The notes under the pieces are model-generated. The model was not told where the DNA came from and ran no database searches. It worked only from the letters and a program-made list of their open reading frames with translations. Shown here piece by piece: positions 45,347-54,786 of a stretch of 64,000 nucleotides of DNA. The position numbers and the translations under genes are program-made. Origin of the DNA: Rhodobacteraceae bacterium QY30 (lineage in GTDB: Bacteria > Pseudomonadota > Alphaproteobacteria > Rhodobacterales > Rhodobacteraceae); the NCBI GenBank assembly GCA_002356635.1, contig CP023454.1, forward strand, positions 1,906,501-1,970,500. Reading direction: 5' to 3'. Each line of letters opens with the position of its first letter. The first letter of the stretch is position 1.

Positions 45347-47029
45347 TTAGCCCCGAACCCCCTCGGGTTCCACCCCTGCCGCGACCAGCGCATCATGGAT
45401 GCGGGCGTCACGTCCATAGACATCGCGGCGGTACTCCATCCGTCCGCGCGCATTGGGCCAGGCGGTGAAATAGACGATGTGCACCGGCACCGGGGTTTCC
45501 AGCCGCACCGGGGTTTCCGCGCCCGAACGCAGATACTTCTCGAACAACGCCTTCGGATCCTCGCTTTGCGGCGCCAGCAGCGCATAGGCCAGTTCGAACG
45601 GCCGGCCGACACGGATGCAGCCGTGGCTGAAGGCGCGGACCTCGCGGTCGAACAGCGACTTCGAGGGCGTGTCGTGCAGGTAGATGTTCCACTTGTTGGG
45701 GAACAGGAACTTGACCTTCCCCAGCGCATTCTCGTCCGAGGGCGGCTGCGACATCGAATAGGGGAAGTTGCGTTCGGTGTACTGGTTGAAGTCCACCGCG
45801 CCGCGGTTGATCGCCCGGCCCTTGCGGTCGACGATGCGCAGATGCCCGGCGGCGTTCGGGTTCTTCTTCAGAAGCGGCAGGTATTCCTTTACGGTGATCG
45901 ACCGCGGCACCGACCAGGTCGGGTTCACGACCATCAGTTCCATCTGGTCCGAGAATTCGGGGCTGCGCCGGTCGCCCTGGTCCATGCCGATGACCGTCAC
46001 CGTCTCGAAGGTGACCTTTCCGTCATCGACGATCTTGGCGGTGAAATCGGGCAGGTTCACCCAGATGTGGCGCTTGCCCAGGTCCAGCCCGTTCAGCCAC
46101 CGCAGCCGTTCCATCCCCACCACGACCGCGGCCAGCCGCGCCTCGGGGGTGACGTTGACCTCGGCGATGGTGCCTTCCCCGGCGATGCCGTCCGCGGTCA
46201 GCCCGTGGTCGATCTGGAACAGTTGCACCGCCTTCTGCATCGCGCCGTCAAAGCCCGGCGTGGCGCTTGGACGCAGGTAACCCATCTGGACCAGCCGGTC
46301 GCGCAGCGCGATCACCGCGGGGCCGCTGTCGCCGGGCCGAAGCTTCTTCGCCTCGACCTGCGGACCCCAGCCGCCCTTGCGGATCGCGGCCACCAGGTCC
46401 AGCCGTTCCTTCATCAGTTGCGCATATTGCGGCGCATCCGGCACCACCGAATGGAAGAACCGCGCCGGGTCCGAGACCGAGAAGGTGGTCAGCGTCGCCA
46501 GGCGGTCCCGAAGCGGCACGTCCCGCACCAGCCCTGCGTCCACCTTGGCAGGGGTCAGGATGCCGGTCTGAAGGTCGGCCACATACCGCAGCATCAGCCG
46601 CGACATGCGCACTTCCAGCCGGCCCCGCGCGCGTTCCGACGTCACGCTGGCAAACGCCTCGCGCAGGCCGTCCACGTCATATTGCGCGACCGGCAGCGCA
46701 TGGTCGCCCGCGTGATCCAGCGCCCGGAAGAAGGCCTCGCGCCGCGCCGCATCCGCCCCGGTGGTCCAGAGCGGCACGTAATCATGGCCCCGATAGAAGG
46801 TGGACAGCGCCTCGTCATCGGCCGCGGCCTCGGCCACAGCCTGGCGGAACGCCTGCCCCGGCAAGGCATCCGCAGGTGTCCCGATCTGGGCGATCCGCGT
46901 CGCCGCCGCCGCGATTTCGGCACGCCCCTCGCCCGCCACGCCCAGGGCCAGAATGACGCAAAGCGCCGTCATGGGGGCCTTCAGGACAGCGGTGTTCGAG
47001 GCTTTCGACAGAAGGCAGGACAAGGGCAT
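45347..47029 (-). CDS. YcbB-like L,D-transpeptidase with peptidoglycan-binding domain
   Basis: 560 aa from ATG 47029 (MPLSCLLSKASNTAVLKAPM). Signal-peptide segment MTALCVILALGVAGEGRA, then a scaffold domain. A PG_binding_1 domain follows (about 290-350, LRPGDSGPAVIALRDRLVQM, FQIDHGLTADGIAG). The YkuD domain has the catalytic Cys471 in FSHGCIRVGRPFEL. Order and size match E. coli YcbB/LdtD, which forms 3-3 cross-links. Divergent from a YcbK-like gene, as ycbB and ycbK neighbour each other in E. coli. Confidence 0.92.
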   Translation of the reverse strand: MPLSCLLSKASNTAVLKAPMTALCVILALGVAGEGRAEIAAAATRIAQIGTPADALPGQAFRQAVAEAAADDEALSTFYRGHDYVPLWTTGADAARREAFFRALDHAGDHALPVAQYDVDGLREAFASVTSERARGRLEVRMSRLMLRYVADLQTGILTPAKVDAGLVRDVPLRDRLATLTTFSVSDPARFFHSVVPDAPQYAQLMKERLDLVAAIRKGGWGPQVEAKKLRPGDSGPAVIALRDRLVQMGYLRPSATPGFDGAMQKAVQLFQIDHGLTADGIAGEGTIAEVNVTPEARLAAVVVGMERLRWLNGLDLGKRHIWVNLPDFTAKIVDDGKVTFETVTVIGMDQGDRRSPEFSDQMELMVVNPTWSVPRSITVKEYLPLLKKNPNAAGHLRIVDRKGRAINRGAVDFNQYTERNFPYSMSQPPSDENALGKVKFLFPNKWNIYLHDTPSKSLFDREVRAFSHGCIRVGRPFELAYALLAPQSEDPKALFEKYLRSGAETPVRLETPVPVHIVYFTAWPNARGRMEYRRDVYGRDARIHDALVAAGVEPEGVRG

Positions 47030-47377
47030 GAGAACACCGGCAGGAACGGACTGATCGAATTGTGGCAGAACTGTGCAAAACGGGCCGCAGAATCCCGTCC
47101 TGACTTCATGGAAACTCCGCACCGAGTCCACAAGGCATTTCGCGCCCCTGCCAGCGCCGCGTGGCCCTTCTGCAACTATCCTGCGGGAAAACACACGGCC
47201 GATCACGCGGGCGTGATTTCAGCAAATTCCTGCCGATCCGGTCAGGTTTTCGTTTCCGGAAACAAATCTGAGGTTGGCGGCGCACAGAGCCTGTGCAATA
47301 AGTTCGTCGCACTTGGGGACAACTTCGACAACAAGCCACCGCAAAGGTGGCCGGCAAGGCGACGGGACAGGCGCATC
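47030..47377. promoter_or_regulatory. divergent promoter region between YcbB-like and YcbK-like genes
   Basis: 348 bp without a gene. It contains a perfect 12-bp palindrome, GTTTCCGGAAAC (47252-47263), and a small inverted repeat GCACAG-agc-CTGTGC (47281-47295). A possible + strand promoter is TTGGCG-N17-AATAAG just upstream of the YcbK-like gene. The palindrome is a candidate operator for co-regulation. Confidence 0.4.
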
Positions 47378-47947
47378 ATGACAGGCACAGTGGCAAGCGG
47401 CTTTTCGCGGCGTGGACTCTTGGGCGTGTTTGCAGCAACCGCGGTTGTTGCAGCCCCAACGTACTCCAACGCCTTCGGGTTCCTTCGCGGCGCGGGCGAT
47501 ATTCGCCGCATCCGCATGTACTCGGGCCGGACCGGCGAAATGCTTGACACGATCTACTGGATCGAGGGCGAGTACGTGAAGGAAGCCCTCAAGGAAATCA
47601 ACTACTTCATGCGCGACTGGCGGTCGGATGAAGTGACGAAGATGGACGCCCGCACCATCGACATCGCCGCGGCCTCGCACCGGCTGATGGACGTGAACGA
47701 ACCTTACATGCTTCTGTCGGGCTACCGCACGCCCAAGACGAACGCGATGCTGCGGTCGCACTCGCGCGGCGTGGCGCGCAACTCTCTGCACATGAAGGGC
47801 CAGGCGGCCGACCTGCGGCTTCAGTCGCGCTCCGTCTCGCAGATCTTCAAGGCGGCTTCGGCCTGTTCGGCCGGCGGCGTCGGCAAGTATCCGCGGTCGA
47901 ACTTCGTCCACATGGACTGCGGCCCGATCCGCCACTGGGGCGGCTGA
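47378..47947 (+). CDS. DUF882 / YcbK-like peptidase-fold protein
   Basis: 189 aa from ATG 47378. Twin-arginine signal: FSRRGLLGVFAATAVVAAPT. DUF882 (peptidase M15-like) domain with metal ligands in NSLHMKGQAADLRL and NFVHMDCGPIRHWGG. The family is thought to bind or cleave peptidoglycan peptides; activity is unproven. Divergently paired with the YcbB-like transpeptidase, which supports a joint cell-wall role. Confidence 0.92.
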   Translation: MTGTVASGFSRRGLLGVFAATAVVAAPTYSNAFGFLRGAGDIRRIRMYSGRTGEMLDTIYWIEGEYVKEALKEINYFMRDWRSDEVTKMDARTIDIAAASHRLMDVNEPYMLLSGYRTPKTNAMLRSHSRGVARNSLHMKGQAADLRLQSRSVSQIFKAASACSAGGVGKYPRSNFVHMDCGPIRHWGG

Positions 47948-47972
47948 TCCCCGGACCGTTCCGATGTGAAAG

Positions 47973-47998
47973 CGCCGCCTCCGAGGGGCGGCGTTTCG
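47973..47998 (+). terminator. intrinsic terminator after YcbK-like gene
   Basis: Stem CGCCGCC / GGCGGCG with a short loop and TTTCGCGTT. It also argues that the next gene starts after it, at 48056, rather than at the upstream in-frame ATG at 47966. Confidence 0.65.
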
Positions 47999-48055
47999 CG
48001 TTGCGTCACGGACGCGTCACCGCATGTGAACGGTGAAACCCCCTCTGGCCAGCGA

Positions 48056-49444
48056 ATGTCGATGCCTCCCACGCAGCTTGGTGATGTCTCCTTCTGGTAC
48101 GCAGACATGGGCGGCCTGCCGGCCCGCCGCCCCCCCTTGCAGGGCGACCGCACGGCCGATGTCTGCATCATCGGTGCGGGATACACCGGACTTTGGGCGG
48201 CCTGGTATCTGAAGGAGGCTCGGCCCGATCTGAACATCCTGATCGTCGAGAAGGAATTCGCGGGCTTCGGCGCATCGGGCAGGAACGGCGGCTGGCTGAC
48301 CGGCGGCTTTGCCTGGAGCCACGAGAAATACCTGCGGACCGCCGATCCCGAGGCCGTGCGCCGCATGGTCCGCGCCATGTCCGGCACCGTGGACGAGGTG
48401 ATCCGCATCGCCGAGGCCGAAGGGATCGATGCCGACATCCGCCGCACAGACGAACTGACCATCGCGACCAACGCCGCCCAACTGGCCCGGCTGACGGCCG
48501 AGGCCGAGCACCGGCGCGACTGGGGAGAGGACGACCGCATCCGGCAGGTCAACGCCGAGGAGGTGCGCGCCCGCGTCGCCATTCCGGGCGTGCTGGGTGG
48601 GATGGTCCTGTCGAACGTCGCCCGGATCCAGCCCGCGAAACTGGCCCGGGGCCTGGCCGCCGCGGTCGAGGCCCGGGGCGTGGCCCTGGTCGAAGGCACC
48701 GCCGTCACCTCGATTGCCCCCGGCATCGTCACAACAGATTACGGCACGGTCCGCGCCCGGATCATCCTGCGCTGCACCGAAGGCTTCACCGCCACCCTGC
48801 CGGGCCATGAACGCGACTGGCTGCCTCTGAACTCGGCCCAGATCGTGACCGAACCGCTGCCACCCGAGATCTGGGAAGAGATCGGCTGGAGCAACCACGA
48901 GATCCTGGGCGATTTCGCCAATGCCTATTGTTACTGCCAGCGCACCCGGGAAGGCCGGATCGCGGTCGGCGGCCGGGGCGTGCCGTATCGGTTCGGATCG
49001 CGTCTCGACCACCGCGGCGCGCCCGATCCTGAAACCATCCGGCGCCTGGCCGGGATTCTCCACCGCCATTTCCCCGCCACGCGCGCCTTTCGCATCGACC
49101 ACGCCTGGTGCGGCGTGCTGGGCGTACCGCGCGACTGGTGCGCGACGGTCGGACTGGATCCCGCGACGGGTCTGGGTTGGGCGGGTGGCTATGTGGGGGT
49201 CGGCATCTCGACCGCGAACCTTGCGGGGCGGACCCTCGCCGCGCTGGCCCTGGGAACGGGGGATGAGCTGACCGGCCTGCCTTGGGTCAACCGCCGCGTC
49301 CGAAGGTGGGAACGGGAACCGCTGCGCTGGTTGGGCGTGACGGGAATGTATGCCCTTTACGCCCTGGCCGACCGGCACGAGGCGCGACCGGGCTCGGGCG
49401 CCTCGGGCTGGGCCGCGCTGGGGAACTGGCTGACCGGGCGGTGA
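48056..49444 (+). CDS. FAD-dependent oxidoreductase (DAO/PuuB-like)
   Basis: 462 aa from ATG 48056. FAD-binding Rossmann motif DVCIIGAGYTGLWAAWYLKE (about 33-52), then GFGASGRNGGWLTGGFAW, a typical DAO-family second motif. C-terminal FAD contact GLGWAGGYVGVGISTANLAG. Resembles gamma-glutamylputrescine oxidase/amine-oxidising family members. The substrate is unknown. Monocistronic, no catabolic partner next to it. Confidence 0.88.
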   Translation: MSMPPTQLGDVSFWYADMGGLPARRPPLQGDRTADVCIIGAGYTGLWAAWYLKEARPDLNILIVEKEFAGFGASGRNGGWLTGGFAWSHEKYLRTADPEAVRRMVRAMSGTVDEVIRIAEAEGIDADIRRTDELTIATNAAQLARLTAEAEHRRDWGEDDRIRQVNAEEVRARVAIPGVLGGMVLSNVARIQPAKLARGLAAAVEARGVALVEGTAVTSIAPGIVTTDYGTVRARIILRCTEGFTATLPGHERDWLPLNSAQIVTEPLPPEIWEEIGWSNHEILGDFANAYCYCQRTREGRIAVGGRGVPYRFGSRLDHRGAPDPETIRRLAGILHRHFPATRAFRIDHAWCGVLGVPRDWCATVGLDPATGLGWAGGYVGVGISTANLAGRTLAALALGTGDELTGLPWVNRRVRRWEREPLRWLGVTGMYALYALADRHEARPGSGASGWAALGNWLTGR

Positions 49445-49926
49445 AGGGCCGACCGAATCGGCAGGGTTCGACGGCGGGCCGCAGCCCATGTCCAGTTGCG
49501 CCACCATCCTTTCGCTGTCTCTTGCCACGAAACGAAGCCGCCATGGGATCGTCAACGTCCCGGCAACGCTGCATCGCCGTTCCGGAACCGCCGATCTGTC
49601 TCTTTCGCAGGCCCATCCGATCAGGCGCGCGACAATTGCCGCCCCGCCGAAGAACTGTCCGCCCGCACCCTGCGGCATCCTCGCGTATTCGACAGATGCC
49701 CGCGCCAATCGACGCTCCTTGCCCAGGACTGTTCTTCCGGCAATGTCCGTGCCAGCCCTGCCCGGCCCCCGTCCCGAAGCGCGCGCCCCTTGCGTGCGCG
49801 GCTTGGTTCATCAATCCTGAATCTGCCCCGGAACAGGAACCAGTATCCATCGGGGCGCGTTAATCAGTTGCGGAGGCGGCGGGAGAAGATCCCGCATCTT
49901 CCCTTTCCAGTTCGAGTGGACGAGTG
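49445..49926. other. 482-bp intergenic stretch without recognisable gene
   Basis: Several open frames on both strands, none with a recognisable motif, RBS or typical third-base bias. Contains a small hairpin GCGGGA-gaaga-TCCCGC near 49881. The last 80 bp should hold the promoter of the Hint gene. Confidence 0.5.
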
Positions 49927-50433
49927 ATGATAGTCAATCAGTCGATGCGCCCCGAGCGGGCCTTGCGCGCGCGTCCGGTTCCCGCATCCCGACCGTCCGG
50001 GTCGGAACTCTGGCCGCTTCCGGGCCTGTGCTGGAACGCCCGTGTCACCACCTCTTTCGGAGAGCTTCCCGTTCAGGGCCTGCGGGTCCGCGATCTGGTC
50101 AAGACCTCGACCGGGCAGTTCCTGCCGGTGAAATGGGTCGACCAGATTCATCTGGACGCGGATTTCCTCTCCGGTTGCCCGGATGCCCGCGCCATCACCA
50201 TCGAACCGAACACCTTCGGTCCCGGCCGTCCGTCGCAGCCCCTGACGGTTTCGCCGCAGCAGCGCCTGAACGCCGCCATCGGCCACGGCACCTACATCCG
50301 GCCGGCGCGTGACCTGTCCGGCAATCCCGGCGCCGGCCGCAATACGGATGCGCAGCAAAGCTACTATCTGTTCCATGTCGGCGAACCGGCGCTGGTCTAT
50401 GTCGAAGGTGTGCTGATCTCGACGACGCCCTGA
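49927..50433 (+). CDS. solitary Hint-domain protein 2
   Basis: 168 aa from ATG 49927 (a GTG at 49924 overlaps). Opens with a Pro/Arg-rich leader, then LCWNARVTTSFGELPVQGLR, VRDLVKTSTGQFLPVKWVDQ, like the start of a Hint domain. There is a Cys near the usual place, but the spacing C-W-N-A-R-V is shorter than the normal C-x-x-G-T-R, so catalysis is doubtful. Later: PLTVSPQQRLNAAIGHGTYI, which resembles the conserved VSPQHRxL segment of these proteins. Shares the family with the Hint protein at 30942 but little identity. Confidence 0.75.
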   Translation: MIVNQSMRPERALRARPVPASRPSGSELWPLPGLCWNARVTTSFGELPVQGLRVRDLVKTSTGQFLPVKWVDQIHLDADFLSGCPDARAITIEPNTFGPGRPSQPLTVSPQQRLNAAIGHGTYIRPARDLSGNPGAGRNTDAQQSYYLFHVGEPALVYVEGVLISTTP

Positions 50434-50439
50434 CAGGCG

Positions 50440-51201
50440 TCAGGCGTCATCCAGTCCGTCGACTGCCGGTTCCTCGGCCGGGCCGCGCCGTCCCCGGAAG
50501 CCCGTTGCAACGACGAACTTCTCGGAACTGTCCGATCGGCTTGCGGGCGGCTTCACGTTGGCCACCTTGGCGAAGTTGCGCTTCAGGATCGTCTGCAACT
50601 CGTTCTCGGCCCCGCCCGCCAGCACCTTGGCCACGAAGGTGCCGCCCTCCTCCAGCACATCGAAGGCGAACTCCGCCGCCGCCTCGCACAGCGCGATGAT
50701 CCGCAAGTGATCCGTGCCCTTGTGCCCCGACGAGGCCGCTGCCATGTCCGACATCACTACGTCCGCAGGGCCGCCCAGCCAGTCCTTGACCTTCTGGTCC
50801 GCACCGTCGGACAGGAAGTCCAGCTGATGGATGTCGGCGCCGGCGATCGGATCCACCTCCTGCAGGTCGACCCCCAGAACCCGACCGACGCGCTTGCCCG
50901 ATTTCTCGCCCAGTGCGTTGACCCGCGCCACCGCCACCTGGCACCAGCCCCCCGGCGCGCAGCCCAGATCCACCACCCGCGCCCCCGGCACCAGGAAGCG
51001 GAACTTGTCGTCCAGTTCCAGGATCTTGTAGGCCGCGCGGCCACGATAGCCTTCCTTCTTCGCGCGCTGGACGTAGGGATCGTTCAACTGCCGCTCGAGC
51101 CACAGGGTCGAGGACAGCTTGCGCCCCTTGGCGGTCTTGACCCGCACCCGCAGATCCCGGGTGCCCCGGCCCGAAGTGTTTCCTGACGGCGTCTTGGCCA
51201 T
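50440..51201 (-). CDS. rlmE: 23S rRNA 2'-O-ribose methyltransferase RlmE (FtsJ/RrmJ)
   Basis: 253 aa. SAM-binding [23 protein letters not shown] tetrad residues in [42 protein letters not shown] and the late [13 protein letters not shown]. Methylates U2552 of 23S rRNA in E. coli. It has an extra basic N-terminus. Follows ppx/gppA by 90 bp, same strand. Confidence 0.95.
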   Translation of the reverse strand: MAKTPSGNTSGRGTRDLRVRVKTAKGRKLSSTLWLERQLNDPYVQRAKKEGYRGRAAYKILELDDKFRFLVPGARVVDLGCAPGGWCQVAVARVNALGEKSGKRVGRVLGVDLQEVDPIAGADIHQLDFLSDGADQKVKDWLGGPADVVMSDMAAASSGHKGTDHLRIIALCEAAAEFAFDVLEEGGTFVAKVLAGGAENELQTILKRNFAKVANVKPPASRSDSSEKFVVATGFRGRRGPAEEPAVDGLDDA

Positions 51202-51291
51202 GATGGCTGCCCTGTCTTCCTGATTTCTTCTTGGTCCAACTACTCAAGATCCCGCAGTCTGCCACGATTTCCGCCGCGGGGGAAAGACGCG

Positions 51292-52404
51292 CTACTTCGC
51301 GCCCTCCAGCAAGAGCCCGTCCGCCGACATCTGCGCATACAAAAGCCCCTCGCGCAGCCCCCGGTCGGCCACCGAAAGCCGGTCGGTCGGCCAGATCCGC
51401 ATCAGGGCCTGCAGGATCGCCGCCCCCGACATGATCAAGGTATGCCGGTCCCGGCCGATCCGCGGATCGGTGCGCCGCCCCTCGGGGCCCAACGCCAGGT
51501 ATTCGCGGATCACGCTGTCGATCTGGTCCGAGGTCATCGCCAGACCGTCCACCTTGGTCCGGTCGTAGCGTTTCAGACCCAGGTGACTGGCCGCCACGGT
51601 CGTCACCGTGCCGCTGGTACCGATGATCTGAAAGCCTTCCCGCGGCTGGCTGGCGTTGTAGGGCGAGAAGTCCGACAGGTTCTCCTCGAAATACCAGCTC
51701 ATCAGCGCAAAGCGCGCCGCGTCGTCCTCGACATCGGCAAACTGGTCCTTCAGCGTCGCAACCCCCAGCGGCACGGAAATCCAGTCCACCACCTTCGCCG
51801 CCGGACCCTCGGCTTCGCCGCAATCGAACCCCGCATGAAGACGCATGATCGCCCGCGACCGGTGCTCGGGCGCGACGCCGGACAGATCGATCCAGACCAG
51901 TTCGGTCGAGCCGCCGCCGATGTCGACGACCAGCAGCTGTTCGGTTCTGGGCGACACCAGCGGCGCGCAGGAAATCACCGCCAGCCGCGCCTCTTCCTCG
52001 GGCTTGATGATCTCCAGGGGCAGGCCGGTCTCGCGCTTCACATAGCGCAGAAAGTCTCGGGCGTTGCGCGCCCGGCGGCAGGCTTCGGTCGCCACCAGCC
52101 GCATCCGCACCACTTGATGCTGTTCCAGTTTCCGGCGGCAGATCTGCAGTGCCTGGACGGTGCGCGCCATCGACGGCCGGCTCAGCCGTCCCGAGGCTTC
52201 CAGCCCATGCCCCAGTTCGACGGATTTCGAAAAGCTGTCGATCACCTGGAATTGGTTGCCCCGGGGCTGGGCAATCAACATCCGACAACTGTTCGTTCCC
52301 AGATCCAGCGCAGCATAAAGCTGCCCGGGTTCCGGGGGTGTGGTGCTGGACGGCTCTACCGGTACCGGGAACGCGCCCGCAGCACCGGGACGCCTGGGCG
52401 TCAT
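51292..52404 (-). CDS. Ppx/GppA phosphatase family protein
   Basis: 370 aa. ASKHA-fold motifs LYAALDLGTNSCRMLIAQPR (about 31-50), VVDIGGGSTELVWIDLSG and FQIIGTSGTVTTVAASHLG. Family members hydrolyse polyphosphate or pppGpp. The protein is shorter than E. coli Ppx (no long C-terminal HD-like domain), as is usual in alphaproteobacteria. Placement before rlmE is a common alphaproteobacterial pairing. Confidence 0.92.
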   Translation of the reverse strand: MTPRRPGAAGAFPVPVEPSSTTPPEPGQLYAALDLGTNSCRMLIAQPRGNQFQVIDSFSKSVELGHGLEASGRLSRPSMARTVQALQICRRKLEQHQVVRMRLVATEACRRARNARDFLRYVKRETGLPLEIIKPEEEARLAVISCAPLVSPRTEQLLVVDIGGGSTELVWIDLSGVAPEHRSRAIMRLHAGFDCGEAEGPAAKVVDWISVPLGVATLKDQFADVEDDAARFALMSWYFEENLSDFSPYNASQPREGFQIIGTSGTVTTVAASHLGLKRYDRTKVDGLAMTSDQIDSVIREYLALGPEGRRTDPRIGRDRHTLIMSGAAILQALMRIWPTDRLSVADRGLREGLLYAQMSADGLLLEGAK

Positions 52405-52497
52405 GGCTACGCCCTCCGATCTTAAGTTGCCTTGAACCTAGTCCCTGCGCCCCCGCCGCGCAAGGCAGGACAATCTGCACCACCGCACAGCCCGCCC

Positions 52498-53580
52498 TCA
52501 GAACAGCGAAAGCTGATCCCCGGGACGCGGCGGCGGCGCAAAAAGATCCGTCCGCAGCGCGGGTCGCGTCTGATCGAGCCCCAGCCGCGCCACCGCCACC
52601 TGGAACCGCCGCGCGATCAGGTCGGCATGCAGGCCCGCGCCGCGCATCCGCTTGCCCCATTCGGCGTCATAGTCCTTGCCACCCCGCATCTCCCGCAGGC
52701 GGTTCATGACATGGGCGGCCTTCCCCGGCTCGCAGCGTTCCAGCCAGTCCCGAAACAGCGGCGCCACCTCATGCGGCAGCCTGAGCAGGATCCAGCTGCC
52801 CGTCCGCGCCCCCGCGGCCTGGGCCGCTTCCAGGATCCGCTCCAGCTCCGGCTCGGTCAACACGGGCACCACGGGCGCCACCATGACCCGCACCGGAATC
52901 CCCGCCGCCGCCAGCGTGCGCATCGCCGCCAGCCGCCGGGCCGGAAGGGGCGCGCGCGGCTCCATCCGCCGTGACAGGGCCGGGTCCAGCGTCGTGACCG
53001 AAATCCCCACCGAGGCCAGCCCGCGCCGTGCCATGTCGGCCAGAATGTCGACATCGCGCTCGATCATCGCGCCCTTGGTGACGATGGCCACGGGATGATT
53101 CCAAGCCGACAGGACCTCAAGCACGCGCCGCATGATCCGGTAGCGCGCCTCGATCGGCTGGTAGGGATCGGTATTGGTGCCGATCGCCAGAACCTTCGGT
53201 ACATAGCCTTTCCGCCCCAGTTCCCGCGCCAGCACCGCCGGGGCATCGGGCCGCGCCACCAGCCGGGTTTCGAAATCCAGTCCCCCCGACAGGCCCAGAT
53301 AGCCGTGGCTGGGGCGGGCAAAGCAGTAGATGCAGCCATGTTCGCAGCCCCGATAGGGGTTCAGCGACTGTTCGAACGGCACGTCCGGAGAGCTGTTCCT
53401 CGTCAGGACGGACCGGGGACGCTCTTCGGTCACCTCGGTCCGAAGCAGGCGCTCCTCCTCGGGGATCTCCCAACCGTCGCTTTCACGGATGCTTTCATAC
53501 GGTTCGAACCGGCCCGCCCCGTTCGACGCGGCACCGCGCGCCTTCAGGCGCAGGAAGGGATCGGACGGAGGCAGGGGCAT
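52498..53580 (-). CDS. PA0069-family radical SAM protein (SplB-like)
   Basis: 360 aa from ATG 53580 (MPLPPSDPFLRLKARGAASN). The [4Fe-4S] motif CEHGCIYCFARPSHGYLG (Cx3Cx2C) lies near residue 79. Later SNPVAIVTKGAMIERDVDIL-like segment and VMVAPVVPVLTEPEL are typical of the PA0069/Rv2578c group. Substrate unknown; similar to spore photoproduct lyase-type proteins. Confidence 0.9.
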   Translation of the reverse strand: MPLPPSDPFLRLKARGAASNGAGRFEPYESIRESDGWEIPEEERLLRTEVTEERPRSVLTRNSSPDVPFEQSLNPYRGCEHGCIYCFARPSHGYLGLSGGLDFETRLVARPDAPAVLARELGRKGYVPKVLAIGTNTDPYQPIEARYRIMRRVLEVLSAWNHPVAIVTKGAMIERDVDILADMARRGLASVGISVTTLDPALSRRMEPRAPLPARRLAAMRTLAAAGIPVRVMVAPVVPVLTEPELERILEAAQAAGARTGSWILLRLPHEVAPLFRDWLERCEPGKAAHVMNRLREMRGGKDYDAEWGKRMRGAGLHADLIARRFQVAVARLGLDQTRPALRTDLFAPPPRPGDQLSLF

Positions 53581-53787
53581 GACCGCACTATAGAACATAA
53601 CAGGAACACATGCCAAGCCCCCTGACAGGGCCGCCGCGCCGCCCGCATCCTTTTCCCGCCATTGCCCCCTCGTCGGCAGGACCGAGCCATGCTAGCGTCG
53701 GTCACAATGCAAGCCATGTCGCATTCCGCCAAGTGGGACGGGACCATTGGCCTCATTACCAGACGAAAGACCTTTGGGAGAACCGAG

Positions 53788-54489
53788 ATGGCCGACGAAG
53801 ACGACATCATCCTGTCGGAGCTTTCCGATGACGAACTCGTCCTGCAGATGCATGACGACCTTTACGACGGCCTGAAGGAAGAGATCGAGGACGGCGTCCG
53901 CATCCTCCTCGACCGCGGCTGGACCCCCTATGACGTGCTGACCAAGGCCCTGGTCGCCGGCATGACCATCGTCGGCGCCGACTTCCGCGACGGCATCCTT
54001 TTCGTCCCCGAAGTGCTTCTGGCCGCCAACGCGATGAAGGGCGGCATGGCGATCCTGAAGCCGCTTCTGGCCGAAACCGGCGCGCCGCGCGTCGGCAAGA
54101 TGGTCATCGGCACCGTCAAGGGCGACATCCACGACATCGGCAAGAACCTTGTCGGCATGATGATGGAAGGCGCCGGCTTCGAGGTGGTGGACCTGGGCAT
54201 CAACAACCCGGTCGAGAAATACATCGAGGCGCTCCAGACCGAAGGTGCCGACATCCTTGGCATGTCGGCCCTGTTGACCACGACGATGCCCTACATGAAG
54301 GTCGTGATCGACACGATGAAGGAAAAGGGCATGCGCGACGACTACATCGTCATCGTCGGCGGCGCCCCCCTGAACGAGGAATTCGGCAAGGCCATCGGTG
54401 CGGACGCCTACTGCCGCGATGCGGCCGTCGCTGTGCAGACCGCCAAGGATCTCGTCGCCCGCAAGCACAATCAAGGCGTGAAGGCCTGA
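53788..54489 (+). CDS. corrinoid (B12-binding) protein, MtbC/MttC-like
   Basis: 233 aa from ATG 53788 with GGGAG upstream. Helical cap domain (about 15-100, with VGADFRDGILFVPEVLLAAN), then a Rossmann B12 domain. Its lower-ligand motif is TVKGDIHDIGKNLVGMMMEG, with His expected to bind cobalt. LGMSALLTTTMPYMK and IVGGAPLNEEFGKAIGADAY follow. Carries methyl groups between a substrate methyltransferase and a tetrahydrofolate methyltransferase, neither encoded here. Confidence 0.93.
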   Translation: MADEDDIILSELSDDELVLQMHDDLYDGLKEEIEDGVRILLDRGWTPYDVLTKALVAGMTIVGADFRDGILFVPEVLLAANAMKGGMAILKPLLAETGAPRVGKMVIGTVKGDIHDIGKNLVGMMMEGAGFEVVDLGINNPVEKYIEALQTEGADILGMSALLTTTMPYMKVVIDTMKEKGMRDDYIVIVGGAPLNEEFGKAIGADAYCRDAAVAVQTAKDLVARKHNQGVKA

Positions 54490-54512
54490 TTGGCCGCTGT
54501 CACGAAACAAGT

Positions 54513-54547
54513 CGGCCCCGGTGTCGCATCGGGGCCGCTTCCTTCTT
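54513..54547 (+). terminator. terminator-like hairpin after corrinoid protein gene
   Basis: 8-bp perfect stem CGGCCCCG / CGGGGCCG, 9-nt loop, then CTTCCTTCTT. Confidence 0.65.
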
Positions 54548-54606
54548 GAACGACTTCACCGGTCGCGCCATCTATCCGTCGCGGGGGCCCGCCAACCGGA
54601 GATGAC

Positions 54607-54786
54607 ATGCTGTCGCGTTCCAACACCCTTTTCCTGATCCTTGCGGCCGCGATCGTCGCGGCGACGGCCTTTGTTGCGATGAAGCTCGCAAGCTTTGGTG
54701 AAAGCCCGGTTTTCGTGGTGGTGGGACCGGCGCTGATCGTCGGCATCCTTCTTCTGCGCTGGTCGCGGAGCCGCGCCGGGCGATGA
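54607..54786 (+). CDS. small two-helix membrane protein
   Basis: 59 aa (MLSRSNTLFLILAAAIVAAT...), with two predicted TM helices (about 7-27 and 34-51) and a basic RWSRSRAGR tail. The stop overlaps the start of the DUF1638 gene (ATGA at 54783-54786), which strongly supports real, coupled translation. No known family comes to mind. Placement between a corrinoid protein and DUF1638 suggests a link to methyl-group metabolism, but this is inference. Confidence 0.7.
   Translation: MLSRSNTLFLILAAAIVAATAFVAMKLASFGESPVFVVVGPALIVGILLLRWSRSRAGR

Noticed and set aside
44216-47377. Long plus-strand frame upstream of the YcbK-like gene (part of a 1243-codon ORF)
   Set aside because: It is antisense to lpxD and the YcbB-like gene. 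Only the part from 47378 on has a signal peptide and DUF882 features.
49287-49850. 187-codon minus-strand ORF after the FAD oxidoreductase
   Set aside because: Overlaps the end of a certain gene and shows no RBS, domain or codon bias.
53581-53787. Cobalamin or SAM riboswitch upstream of the corrinoid protein gene
   Set aside because: The 207-bp leader has no recognisable B12-box or SAM-type core.
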